A stretch of DNA of 64,000 nt, taken from assembly GCA_027493405.1 (NCBI GenBank), contig JAOSKV010000001.1, forward strand, positions 371,457-435,456, read 5' to 3'. The notes below the pieces were generated by a model. That model saw nothing but the letters and a program-made list of their open reading frames with translations, had not been told where the DNA came from and searched no databases. The stretch comes from FEB-22 sp003105195 (GTDB lineage: Bacteria; Pseudomonadota; Alphaproteobacteria; Rhizobiales; Xanthobacteraceae). Positions 1 through 9,084 of this stretch are shown here, piece after piece (position 1 is the stretch's first letter; each line of letters begins with the position of its first letter). The position numbers and the translations under genes are program-made.

Positions 1-1
1 C

Positions 2-964
2 CTCGTCGCGCTCGCCTTCGATTTCCTCAACGGCCTGCACGACGCGGCGAACTCGATCGCGACCATCGTGTCGACCCGCGTGCTGCGGCCGCGCTATGCC
101 GTGATATGGGCGGCGTTCTTCAACTTCATCGCCTTCCTGTTCTTCGGCCTGCATGTCGCGCAGACCATCGGCACCGGAATCGTGTCCGCGGATCTCGTCG
201 ACGCGCGCGTGATCTTCGCGGCCCTGATGGGCGCCATCTCCTGGAACCTGATCACCTGGTGGGGCGGCATTCCCTCCTCGAGCTCGCATGCGCTGATCGG
301 CGGCCTGCTCGGCGCGGCGCTCACCAAGGCGGGCGGCGTCGCGATCGTGTGGGGCGGCGTGACCAAGACGGCGGCCGCCATCGTGCTCTCGCCGATGACC
401 GGCTTCTTCCTGGCGCTGCTCCTGGTGCTGATGACGTCCTGGACCTTCGTGCGGTTCGCGCCGAGTGCCGTGGACGGCATCTTCCGCTCGCTGCAGTTCG
501 TCTCGGCCTCGCTCTATTCCCTCGGCCACGGCGGCAACGACGCCCAGAAGACCATGGGGATCATCGCGGTGCTGCTGTTCTCGCAGGGCCAGCTCGGCGA
601 GACGTTCTACGTGCCGTTCTGGGTGGTGATCACCTGCCAGGCCGCCATGGGGCTCGGCACCCTGATGGGCGGCTGGCGCATCGTCCACACCATGGGCTCG
701 AAGATCACGCGGCTCACCCCCATGCAGGGCTTCTGCGCCGAGACCGGCGGCGCCATCACTCTGTTCGGCGCCACCTGGCTCGGCATTCCGGTCTCGACCA
801 CCCACACGATCACGGGCTCGATCGTCGGCGTCGGGGCCGCACGCAAGGTCTCGGCGGTGCGCTGGAACGTGGCCGGCAGCATCGTCTATGCCTGGGTATT
901 CACGCTGCCGGCCGCGGGATTGATCGCGGCGGCGTTCCATTGGCTGTCCCGGCTCCCCGGCTGA
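2..964 (+). CDS. pit: PiT-family inorganic phosphate transporter, 5' partial
   Basis: Inner-membrane low-affinity phosphate/cation symporter of the PiT family. The reading frame is open from base 2, so the gene begins upstream of the window; about 320 residues are visible. It starts within the first PiT signature (DFLNGLHDAANSIAT), and the second copy of the signature appears mid-protein as SLGHGGNDAQKTMGII, which is the duplicated GxxNDxxx motif typical of the family. A conserved SSSHA stretch and a C-terminal PVSTTHT stretch are also present, with many hydrophobic segments between. A GTG at 68 could be misread as the start, but the family homology continues in frame upstream of it. No pit accessory regulator (PhoU-like) is visible downstream; it may lie upstream. 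Confidence 0.93.
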   Translation, partial: LVALAFDFLNGLHDAANSIATIVSTRVLRPRYAVIWAAFFNFIAFLFFGLHVAQTIGTGIVSADLVDARVIFAALMGAISWNLITWWGGIPSSSSHALIGGLLGAALTKAGGVAIVWGGVTKTAAAIVLSPMTGFFLALLLVLMTSWTFVRFAPSAVDGIFRSLQFVSASLYSLGHGGNDAQKTMGIIAVLLFSQGQLGETFYVPFWVVITCQAAMGLGTLMGGWRIVHTMGSKITRLTPMQGFCAETGGAITLFGATWLGIPVSTTHTITGSIVGVGAARKVSAVRWNVAGSIVYAWVFTLPAAGLIAAAFHWLSRLPG

Positions 965-1266
965 GGCGACGGGGTCAGACGGCCGGTGCCGTGCGAGATC
1001 CGGCAGTCGCGCGCGCGACGCTGCCGCGGTGTTGCGGAAAAAAATTGCCGACCGCCGCGCCCGCCGCAACGCGCGCGCGTCCTCGGCCGTCGGCCGCGCC
1101 CGAATTGCGTCGCGAATCCTGGGGAGGATGCCGCGCGCGGAACTTTGCCGCCGCGAGGTCGTTGCCGCTGCGCTGGACCAGCCGTCCTTGCGCGAGGCCG
1201 GCTTCGGCCGATCGACCCCGGCCCGTCGCCGGGGTCGTTGCGCGAATCGCAATGGCGTGAGTCGAC
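965..1266. other. Intergenic region, no gene recognised
   Basis: About 300 bases between the phosphate transporter and the next small gene. It is very GC-rich with one A-run near 1039-1045. Open frames here are arginine- and alanine-rich on both strands and look like random high-GC frames. I see no convincing terminator or promoter. Confidence 0.5.
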
Positions 1267-1503
1267 ATGACGGAAGACGAGCTCGATCGCTTCCTCGTCG
1301 TCTATATCGGGCAACGGTCCCGGCTGGCGTCGCGGCACCTGATGGCGACCCTCGACGAGCTGGTCGAGCTCGGCCGCCGGCACGGTGCGACCGAGACCGC
1401 GGTGCGCACCTCCATCGAGGTCCTCTGCGTGCGCGGCACGGTGGTGTGCGAGGGGCCCTACGTCTTCACGCCGCCGGACACCGCGCAATCGTCCGGGCCG
1501 TGA
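1267..1503 (+). CDS. Small hypothetical protein, 78 aa
   Basis: Not a family I can name. The protein begins MTEDELDRFLVVYIGQ, is acidic at the N-terminus, and has a predicted mostly helical first two thirds followed by a short beta-like end (TVVCEGPYVFTPP). It has no signal peptide and no membrane segment, so a cytoplasmic location is likely. The ATG lies just after an unrelated high-GC spacer, and its composition (balanced charged and hydrophobic residues) is unlike the Arg/Ala-rich shadow frames around it, which supports its being real. It stands alone; the next well-supported gene is on the other strand. Confidence 0.6.
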   Translation: MTEDELDRFLVVYIGQRSRLASRHLMATLDELVELGRRHGATETAVRTSIEVLCVRGTVVCEGPYVFTPPDTAQSSGP

Positions 1504-1607
1504 CCGGCGTCACATGCGCCCCGCAGATCGCCGCGTAAGGCAGGACGGCGCGCCACGAGGCGCGGCGGACAACATCAGCGGGGCTCCCGTCCCGCGCAGG
1601 ATCGCGG

Positions 1608-1685
1608 ATGTCGACCTTTGCGACCAATCTCGGGCTGATGTGGGCCGTGGCCGTGATCGCCGGCCTGCTGATGGCCGTGCTATAG
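1608..1685 (+). CDS. Possible 25-aa single-span membrane peptide
   Basis: A 26-codon frame (ATG to TAG) encodes a short peptide whose last 17 residues are an uninterrupted hydrophobic stretch ending AGLLMAVL, long enough to span a membrane. A weak GCAGG-like ribosome site lies about 8 bases upstream. It sits between a 78-aa gene on the same strand and the 3' end of a convergent methyltransferase. The frame is short, so chance cannot be excluded; I list it because the hydrophobic run is clean and its position is free of other genes. Confidence 0.3.
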   Translation: MSTFATNLGLMWAVAVIAGLLMAVL

Positions 1686-1716
1686 CGCATCTTCCGCCGC
1701 AGTGGGTTCCGCGCGG

Positions 1717-2778
1717 CTACTCCTTCGCGAACAGCATGACCTTGGACAGGAAGGCCTGCTCCGCGTGCCGGTGCGCGAGGCCGACGCTGCGCGCGACCGC
1801 GGCGAAATCCTCGTCCACGTAGCTCGCGTAGTAGGGTTCGTGGTAGTGCGCCGGGAACCAGTCGAGCAGCCCCTCGTAGTCCGGCCGGTCGCCGCGCTGC
1901 AGCGAGTCGATCAGGATCAGCACGCCGCCGGGCGCGAGCACGCGCGCGCACTCGCCGATGACCTTGCGCCGCACGGCGGGCGGCAATTCGTGCATGAGGA
2001 AGATGCTGGTCACCGCGTCGAAGCTGCCGCTGCGCGCCGGGATGGCCTCCGCATTGGCGACCACGAGGCCGAGCCGCGCCCAGCGCGCGAGATGGCGCCG
2101 CGCGTGCCGCAGATAGGCGTCCGAGAGGTCGAGGCCGACGAGGGGCAGCCGCGGCCAGGCCTGCTTGACGAAATCGAGGAAGCGGCCCGTGCCGCAGCCG
2201 ACGTCGAGGAGCCGCAGCCGCCGCTGGTCGCGTCCCGCGAAATGCGCGTGCAGCAGCGGCAGCGCCTGGCGCCGCATGGCATTGCCGGTGCCGCGGAACA
2301 GCACCTCCACCTGGGTATCGTAGCGGTCGGCCGAATCCTCCGTGAGCCATCCGTCCGACTGGAAATGGAAGTTCTGCAGGAAATAATCCGGCAGCGTGCC
2401 GTGGGCCGCCTGGCTGCGCACGTCGTGGGTGCCCCGGCGCGTGCGGCGCTCGTAAATCTCCGGCAGGTCGCTGAAGAACAGGCGCGAGCGGCGGATGAGG
2501 GTCGGCAGCGTGCCGTCATGGTCCGCCGGCAGGGGATAGATGCCGGCCTCGACATTGGCGAGGTCGCGCATCAGCAGCGCCGCCATGTCGGCGTAGAGCC
2601 GGCGCTGGTCCGGCACCGGCCCGCTGGCGGGGGCGGGGGCCGGCGCGCCGTCGCGTTCCCGTGCCGCGGCCGCGAGGCGCCGCATCAGCAGGCCGTGCCC
2701 CGCATACCAGGCCATGCGCGGCAGCTGGGTCGCCGCATAGGCGGCGCGGGTGGCGAGGCGGGCGAGCGGGTCGGCCAT
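1717..2778 (-). CDS. Class I SAM-dependent methyltransferase
   Basis: A 353-residue protein. Residues from about 190 carry a Rossmann methyltransferase core with motif I LLDVGCGTGRF, motif II VGLDLSD, and an AEAIP / FDAVTSIFLMHELP post-I region typical of small-molecule or lipid methyltransferases. The N-terminal half has no named domain, but contains an FHFQSDG block and SADRYDTQVE, which I recognise as conserved in a family of uncharacterised proteobacterial and cyanobacterial methyltransferases. The chosen ATG (MADPLARL) removes an upstream low-complexity extension. The substrate is unknown. It is transcribed alone, divergent from the small secreted protein at 2898. Confidence 0.82.
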   Translation of the reverse strand: MADPLARLATRAAYAATQLPRMAWYAGHGLLMRRLAAAARERDGAPAPAPASGPVPDQRRLYADMAALLMRDLANVEAGIYPLPADHDGTLPTLIRRSRLFFSDLPEIYERRTRRGTHDVRSQAAHGTLPDYFLQNFHFQSDGWLTEDSADRYDTQVEVLFRGTGNAMRRQALPLLHAHFAGRDQRRLRLLDVGCGTGRFLDFVKQAWPRLPLVGLDLSDAYLRHARRHLARWARLGLVVANAEAIPARSGSFDAVTSIFLMHELPPAVRRKVIGECARVLAPGGVLILIDSLQRGDRPDYEGLLDWFPAHYHEPYYASYVDEDFAAVARSVGLAHRHAEQAFLSKVMLFAKE

Positions 2779-2897
2779 GCTTCGGACTCGATGGCGGGGC
2801 ACCCATGATAGGGCCGAGCGGCGCCGCGCGTCAGCCGGAACCGGAGCGGCGTGCTCGCGTCGATTTGTCTCTTCCGTGCGGCCGGGAGGCGCCCGAC

Positions 2898-3143
2898 ATG
2901 ACCCGCATGCGCACGATTCTCGTGGTCGCCGGCCTGCTCCTGGGGGCGTGTCCGCCCGCCACGGCCGGGCGCGCGCAGGAGGGGACAACGCTGGCCGAGA
3001 AGCTCGGTGCGCCCCGCGTCGAGCCGCTGGCCGGTCATCGCCGGCAGCCGCTTCCGCTGATGCAGAGGGATACCCAGCCGCTGCGCCGGATCGTCCCGGC
3101 GGCGCGCTGCACCTATCGGGGCGGGCGCCGGGTCTGCCGCTGA
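2898..3143 (+). CDS. Small secreted protein, 81 aa
   Basis: The first about 24 residues form a signal peptide (MTRMRTILVVAGLLLGA followed by CPPATAGRA), and a lipobox-like LLLGAC is present, so it may be a lipoprotein or a type I secreted protein. The mature part is short, proline- and arginine-rich, and ends with two cysteines in CTYRGGRRVCR, which could form a disulfide in the periplasm. No family is recognised. It is divergent from the methyltransferase at 2778, with about 120 bases between the start codons. Confidence 0.55.
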   Translation: MTRMRTILVVAGLLLGACPPATAGRAQEGTTLAEKLGAPRVEPLAGHRRQPLPLMQRDTQPLRRIVPAARCTYRGGRRVCR

Positions 3144-3267
3144 GTCACCCGCCGCGCGACTTTCGAGGACTCGTGGGTCGAGGCCCGCGCGCCGCCGTTG
3201 CCGCGCGATCGATCGTAGCGGCGCGCGATCCCGCGCGGATCGCGAACGACGCATCGGCGCCCTGCGG

Positions 3268-4074
3268 CTACTCGGACAGCCGCTCCGCGAAGTAGTGCAT
3301 GGTCTTGCGATAGACGGACGAGCGGTTCCACTCGCGCATCACCTCGAAATTCGCGGTGCCCTCGCCGAACGGGGCGCCGGCGCGCCAGCCGTTGACCTTC
3401 AAGAGGTTGGCCGTCGAGGCGAGCACGTCGGGGACGCTGCGGCGCAGGTCGATGCGCCCGTTGCCGTCGTAGTCGACGCCGTACTTGATGTAGGACGAGG
3501 GCAGGAACTGGGTCTGGCCGAGCTCGCCCGCATAGGCGCCGACCATCTCCTGCGGCGTGAGGTCGCCACGCTGGATGATCATCAATGCGGCGATCAGCTC
3601 GCGCTGGAACAGCTCGGTGCGCCGGCAGTCGTGGGCGAGCGTCGCGATGGTGCGGACCACCGACAGCTTGCCGAGGTCGCCGGTGCCGTTGTCGCTCTCG
3701 AGCGTCCAGATCGCCATCAGGAGCGTGCGCGGCACGCCGAACTGCCGCTCGATGCGGTCGAGCAGCCCGGCATGCTTCTGCATCAGCGACTTGGCGCGCT
3801 TGACGCGCGCCGGGATCACGCGCGTGCGCGCATAGTCCTCGAAGGTCTTGCGGAACGTGCCGCGCTGGCGCCGGTCGAAGGCGAGCACGTTGGGATCCGG
3901 GGTGAGCCCCGCGAAGGCCCTGTCGACCACCGGGCGCGACACCCCCGCTGCCTGTGCCTCCCGCCCCATGGCGGTCAGGAACGTGCCGAAGTCGCCGCCG
4001 CACTGCGCGGCCGCGGCGGGGGTGGCGAGGACGAGGCTGCAGACGAGGGCGGCGAGGGTGTTCTTCGACGACAT
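3268..4074 (-). CDS. Lytic murein transglycosylase, MltB-like (GH103)
   Basis: Periplasmic enzyme cleaving the MurNAc-GlcNAc bond of peptidoglycan with 1,6-anhydro product formation. The 268-residue protein has a signal peptide (MSSKNTLAALVCSLVLATPAAAA), then the MltB-type catalytic fold: AIWTLESDNG carries the likely catalytic Glu, followed by IATLAHD, VGAYAGELGQTQFLPSSY and YDGNGRIDL, all characteristic of this family. A C-terminal peptidoglycan-binding domain present in some relatives is missing, so this is the short form. The ATG at 4074 was chosen because it begins the signal peptide. It is divergent from the ABC-F gene. Confidence 0.9.
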   Translation of the reverse strand: MSSKNTLAALVCSLVLATPAAAAQCGGDFGTFLTAMGREAQAAGVSRPVVDRAFAGLTPDPNVLAFDRRQRGTFRKTFEDYARTRVIPARVKRAKSLMQKHAGLLDRIERQFGVPRTLLMAIWTLESDNGTGDLGKLSVVRTIATLAHDCRRTELFQRELIAALMIIQRGDLTPQEMVGAYAGELGQTQFLPSSYIKYGVDYDGNGRIDLRRSVPDVLASTANLLKVNGWRAGAPFGEGTANFEVMREWNRSSVYRKTMHYFAERLSE

Positions 4075-4411
4075 GGGGGGCCTTCTTGGAAGGATTGGTC
4101 TCTCAGGGAACCGGCACGATTTCGCTTCTACATGCGTCGGCCGGGTCCGGCGAGTGCAACCGGTCCCCGGAGGGCCCGTTGCGTCAGGAGGCCGCGCGGC
4201 GGCTCCGGTATGCCGCCGGCAGATACTGGTGGGGATTTCGGCAGGATGGTGGCGAAAGCCGTGAGAGCCGTGGGGCGAATCCTCCGCCGGCATGGAAATT
4301 CGCGCCGCGATGCGATAACGCCCGGCCCGCGGGCCGTCGCGATGCGCTCTTGCGCGGCCTGCGTTCCCCGGCATCTGAGCGCCGCCAGCCCCTCCGAGAC
4401 CGCCATCCTTC
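4075..4411. other. Divergent intergenic region
   Basis: About 340 bases between the lytic transglycosylase and the ABC-F gene, which point away from each other, so promoters for both should lie here. I cannot pick out a convincing -35/-10 pair. A perfect 14-base GC palindrome (CGGCCCGCGGGCCG) lies at 4323-4336. No gene-like frame is seen. Confidence 0.5.
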
Positions 4412-6034
<1,623 letters not shown>

Positions 6035-6140
6035 GAACAGGGGTGTCTCAGGCGATCCCGAGCAGCCTGCCCGCGTTCCCGTGGGGACGCGCAGTTGCGG
6101 CTCCTTTGCGCCAATGTCTGTGCGGATTTATCGGTTCAGG

Positions 6141-6550
6141 TTCGAGAAACATGCGGATGCGCCGATAGCAATCTCGGCCCGTCCTTGACCGCCTTGCTGG
6201 AGAAATATGCGAGCGTCCGACTTTGATAAGCGTGCAGACCCGCCGCTGCGACACTCCGCGCTCGGTCGCGTAGGTGACCCGGCGCGCCGGCACGCTCACG
6301 AGTTTTTCGTTGGTCTCCTTCATCACCGCGGTCTCAAGGTCACGCTCGACGACCAGCTTCTTCGGGCGCGTTTTTCTGCTCGAGCTGCCGCAGCCGGCGG
6401 ATGTCATCGGCCTGGACCGTCCTGAACCGCTTGCGCCAAGTACATATTGTCCGCACGCTGATCTCGTGCCGCTTTGCAGCCGCCGCAACCGGCTCGCGAA
6501 CCGCCTCGCGCAGCGACCATCTACTCTTACGTGAACCGACGCTTCCGCAT
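6141..6550 (-). pseudogene. Decayed IS3-family transposase (OrfA and start of OrfB)
   Basis: Reading the minus strand from 6550, the frame begins MRKRRFT, as in IS3-family (IS407/IS2-like) OrfA proteins, but the next codons are TAA, GAG, TAG where relatives have EEQ: two nonsense mutations. After a frameshift it continues LREAVREPVAAAAKRHEISV, then TWRKRFRTVQADDIRRLRQL, a second frameshift, KKLVVERDLETAVMKETNEK, the OrfB-like VSVPARR and ATERGVSQRRVC, and after a deletion of the middle of OrfB only YRRIRMFLE remains. The DDE catalytic core and both terminal inverted repeats are missing. It is an immobile fossil, adjacent to the GIY-YIG gene and tRNA-Asn. Confidence 0.85.
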
Positions 6551-6688
6551 TGCTTCCTCCGATTCGGCAGCCAGTCTCACAACTTATCGGTGGTCTGAAA
6601 TTCCGTGGGCAGGTCACGCCGGATGAAAGTCAGGCGCACGTCAGACGCTGCGTGGCACGGGAGCGCCGCGTTCTTCTTCTTGGAACGT

Positions 6689-7228
6689 TCAGAGCCGGTA
6701 ATTCAGTGGTGGAGCATCGCCGTAGGTGTTCGTGTACGCCTGGATCAGATGGCGCTCGATGAATTCGATGCACGTATTGGTAAAAAGTAGCGCAATAGCC
6801 AGTTTCGTTGGTGGAAGGCTCATGCCGGGCAACGCCCTCAAGGCCGCCGCGGCACCGTGCGACCCTCGGCGAAATTCATTCAGGCGTCGATGCAGTTGGC
6901 GTGAACACCCGATGTAGAGCGTACCAGTCGAATCTCGACCACACAGTCGATTGAGCGATGCGGGGCCCATTAATCCACCATCGGATTCAAGAGCGATGAT
7001 CCGGTACACGCCGCAGTACCCATAGTCCTTCTCGGAGAAGTATCCGCCTGCAACCCGGTGCAAATCCCAATCAAGTTGCTCGCAGATGTCCGTCCACGGA
7101 GGCATCTGGCCGGGGTAGATGCTTACGATCTGTTCCCCGCATTTCAAGGCGGCAACGGCATCCCAATGTTCGCGGAGTTGAAGAACGGAAATCCTGCTCA
7201 TTGAAGGCGAAGCGTTCGCTGATTCCAT
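6689..7228 (-). CDS. Stand-alone GIY-YIG domain protein
   Basis: A 179-residue protein of unknown role. The C-terminal half shows the GIY-YIG nuclease fold in order: GVYRI (for GIY), TLYIGCS (for YIG), an arginine in HRRLNEF, a glutamate in CIEFIERHLIQAY, and the terminal asparagine in PPLNYRL. These match the five canonical catalytic positions, so it may be an active nuclease. The N-terminal about 90 residues (LREHWDAVAALKCGEQ and on) match no domain I know. An alternative TTG start at 7264 would add 12 residues. GC is well below the flanks (52% in one 60-base line counted), which suggests transfer; it lies between IS debris and the tRNA-Asn 3' end. Confidence 0.7.
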   Translation of the reverse strand: MESANASPSMSRISVLQLREHWDAVAALKCGEQIVSIYPGQMPPWTDICEQLDWDLHRVAGGYFSEKDYGYCGVYRIIALESDGGLMGPASLNRLCGRDSTGTLYIGCSRQLHRRLNEFRRGSHGAAAALRALPGMSLPPTKLAIALLFTNTCIEFIERHLIQAYTNTYGDAPPLNYRL

Positions 7229-7291
7229 AAACCCACCGTGGATCAGCAGATTTTTCGCACTCAATTGTAGCCGTTAAGTCCTTGAAAAACT

Positions 7292-7366
7292 TGGCTCCCC
7301 GGGCCGGATTCGAACCAGCGACCAACCGGTTAACAGCCGGTTGCTCTACCACTGAGCTACCGGGGA
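7292..7366 (-). tRNA. tRNA-Asn (GTT)
   Basis: A 75-base cloverleaf including an encoded CCA. The acceptor arms are TCCCCGG and CCGGGGA, the D arm GCTCAGTGGTAGAGC, the anticodon loop CTGTTAA (GTT), and the T arm GCTGGTTCGAATCCGGC. The 3' end faces the IS/GIY-YIG patch, as expected if the tRNA once served as an integration site. Confidence 0.97.
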
Positions 7367-7549
7367 ACACGTGCCAGTGAATCTGAATGGCAATCGCACG
7401 GCGCGTATAACAAAGGCCTGAGGCCTTTGCAAAAGCGAATTCGCCCGTGCGGAGGGACGGTCGCGCCACGGCAGACCGTGGGCGCGGCGCTGAAGTGCGC
7501 GAGCGATCGGCGCCGCCGGCGTCGGGAGCGACGCCGCGGCGACCGGACC

Positions 7550-7768
7550 TCAGAGGCCCTTCACGCCGTGGACGGCGGCGGCCGGGATCTCCTCGCGGCT
7601 GAGCCCGAGGCGGGCGAGCTCGGCGTCCGACATGTAGCGGAGCTTCTCGTAGCGGCTCGCCATCGCGTGGCCGTCGCGGATGCCGGCCGCGAGGTCGGCC
7701 AGGAAGGCGAACAGGCCGCGCAGGCCATGGGATTCGCGGGCAGGACGGGGCAGGGTCAGGGTGGTCAT
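7550..7768 (-). CDS. DUF1127 protein, long form (72 aa)
   Basis: Small basic protein. The C-terminal part has the DUF1127 pattern: RYEKLRYMSDAELARLGLSREEIPAAA, matching the usual (L/M)SD.ELADIGL.R.DI. The N-terminal about 35 residues (TLTLPRPARESHGLRGLFAFL) are the extension seen in YjiS-like members. A strong GGAGG site lies 5 bases before the ATG. DUF1127 proteins in rhizobia and brucellae affect stress responses, sRNA and phosphate or carbon metabolism. It is one of three paralogues in this window (others at 48679 and 52765). Confidence 0.9.
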   Translation of the reverse strand: MTTLTLPRPARESHGLRGLFAFLADLAAGIRDGHAMASRYEKLRYMSDAELARLGLSREEIPAAAVHGVKGL

Positions 7769-7797
7769 CGGAACCTCCAGGCAATCTCTTGGCACCG

Positions 7798-7826
7798 AAT
7801 ATAATGCTGGTATACCAGAATGAGAA
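7798..7826 (-). promoter_or_regulatory. Predicted sigma70-type promoter of the DUF1127 gene with palindromic spacer
   Basis: On the minus strand TTCTCA (7821-7826) and TATATT (7798-7803) are separated by exactly 17 bases. The spacer contains a perfect 12-base palindrome CTGGTATACCAG at 7807-7818, resembling GntR-family operators (TGGTATACCA). A repressor bound there would overlap RNA polymerase. The start codon is 30 bases downstream of the -10. Confidence 0.5.
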
Positions 7827-7836
7827 TAGGAGTTTA

Positions 7837-7871
7837 CCGCATGGCACCATTCAATTTGTGCATGGCACCAT
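7837..7871 (-). promoter_or_regulatory. Direct repeats upstream of the DUF1127 promoter
   Basis: The 12-mer GCATGGCACCAT occurs at 7839-7850 and again at 7860-7871 (plus strand), 21 bases apart, i.e. two helical turns. The proximal copy starts about 11 bases upstream of the predicted -35, a usual place for an activator. On the gene strand it reads GGTGCCATGCGG; similar GGTGC elements lie upstream of the other two DUF1127 genes. Confidence 0.4.
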
Positions 7872-7948
7872 AACGCCGGGCCGGACGGGCGCGCCGAGGG
7901 TGCGATCACCGGGGCGGAGCGGGCTGGTCGCTGGTATTCTGGGAGGGT

Positions 7949-8022
7949 TGGAGGCCACGGCCGGAATTGAACCGGCGTAAACGGTTTTGCAGACCGCTGC
8001 GTAACCACTCCGCCACGTGGCC
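7949..8022 (-). tRNA. tRNA-Cys (GCA)
   Basis: A 74-base cloverleaf with encoded CCA: acceptor GGCCACG paired with CGTGGCC, D arm GCGGAGTGGTTACGC, anticodon loop CTGCAAA (GCA), T arm GCCGGTTCAATTCCGGC. It is on the same strand as the DUF1127 gene and tRNA-Asn. Confidence 0.97.
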
Positions 8023-8197
8023 GGGGCGTGCCGTCGCGGTCGAAGCGACGGGTTCGCTCAAGATGGTCCCGCTATACAGGAGGGCAACCCGAGCGGCAAC
8101 ATGTGCGCCGTGGCGCGTGCCGGCATCCGTGCATTCTTGCCTTTTCGGGGACCTTGCCGCAGAAGATCGCGCGCGCCACACGAGCTCGGGGATTCGC

Positions 8198-8851
8198 ATG
8201 GCCGACTTTGCGACGTCGCGGCGGATGATGGTCGACGGCCAGGTGCGGACCAACGACGTCACCGACCTGCGCCTGATCGCGGCCCTCCTCGAGGTGCCGC
8301 GCGAGCGCTTCGTGCCGCGAAACCTGCAGCCGCTCGCCTATCTCGACCGCGATCTTGCGGTCGGACCCGGGCGCGCCATGCTCAAGCCCATGGTGCTCGC
8401 CCGGCTGATCCAGGCCGCCGAGATCGGCGAACACGATCTCGTGCTCGATGTCGGCTGCGCCACCGGCTATTCGGCCGCGGTGATGGCACGGCTCGCCGAT
8501 GCGGTGGTCGCGCTCGAGGAGGATCCCGAGCTCGCCCGGACCGCGAACCAGGTGCTCGCCGAAGTCGGCGCATCGAACGTCGCGGTGGTGACCGGGCCGT
8601 TGACCGGCGGCTGGCCCGGGCAGGGGCCCTATGACGTCATCGTTCTCAACGGTGCCGTCGAGGTCGTGCCGGACGCCCTGCTGGCCCAGCTCAAGGACGG
8701 CGGCCGCGTGGTGGCGGTGGTCGGCGGGCGGCCCATGGCGAAGGCGACGCTCTATCGCGCGTCGGGCGGCCACGTCAGCGCCCGGCCGCTGTTCGATGCC
8801 GCTGCCCCCGAGCTGCCCGGCTTCGCCCGCCCGCCCGCTTTCGTCTTCTAG
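8198..8851 (+). CDS. PIMT-family methyltransferase with altered active site
   Basis: A 217-residue protein of the protein-L-isoaspartate O-methyltransferase family. It has the family N-terminal pattern (MVDGQVRTNDVTDLRLIAAL, then VPRERFVP) and SAM motif I LDVGCATGYSAAVMARL. The usual substrate-binding GQTIS.P stretch is replaced by PGRAMLKPM, so the catalytic Thr/Ser is missing and isoaspartyl repair is doubtful. It is followed by the TolC gene, an arrangement I know from other Hyphomicrobiales. The canonical Pcm is at 39540. Confidence 0.85.
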   Translation: MADFATSRRMMVDGQVRTNDVTDLRLIAALLEVPRERFVPRNLQPLAYLDRDLAVGPGRAMLKPMVLARLIQAAEIGEHDLVLDVGCATGYSAAVMARLADAVVALEEDPELARTANQVLAEVGASNVAVVTGPLTGGWPGQGPYDVIVLNGAVEVVPDALLAQLKDGGRVVAVVGGRPMAKATLYRASGGHVSARPLFDAAAPELPGFARPPAFVF

Positions 8852-9084
8852 AGATTGCTCGTCGCGAAGGCGCCGGCCCCGCCCGGATCCTGCGGTTTCG
8901 GAGCCGCGCTGCACCCGAACGGGGATCGCAGTGTGGCATGGCTGCGCCACTCCCCGTCTTTTTCCCCAGGCCCGTCCGCCGGGGGTTCCAAGCCCGTCCG
9001 GGTCCCCTTATGGTCGCTTGAAAAGAACACAGGGTGGCATCCGCCGCGACCCGGCTTCGGGTCCGCGGACGGAGGAGTGGAAGA

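Noticed and set aside
4323..4336. Perfect GC palindrome between divergent genes as an operator
   Set aside because: Such palindromes arise readily at this GC content and it has no clear promoter next to it.
6035..7366. Duplicate tRNA-Asn 3' end as an attachment-site repeat
   Set aside because: I looked for the TTCGAATCCGGC segment of the tRNA in the patch and did not find a second copy.
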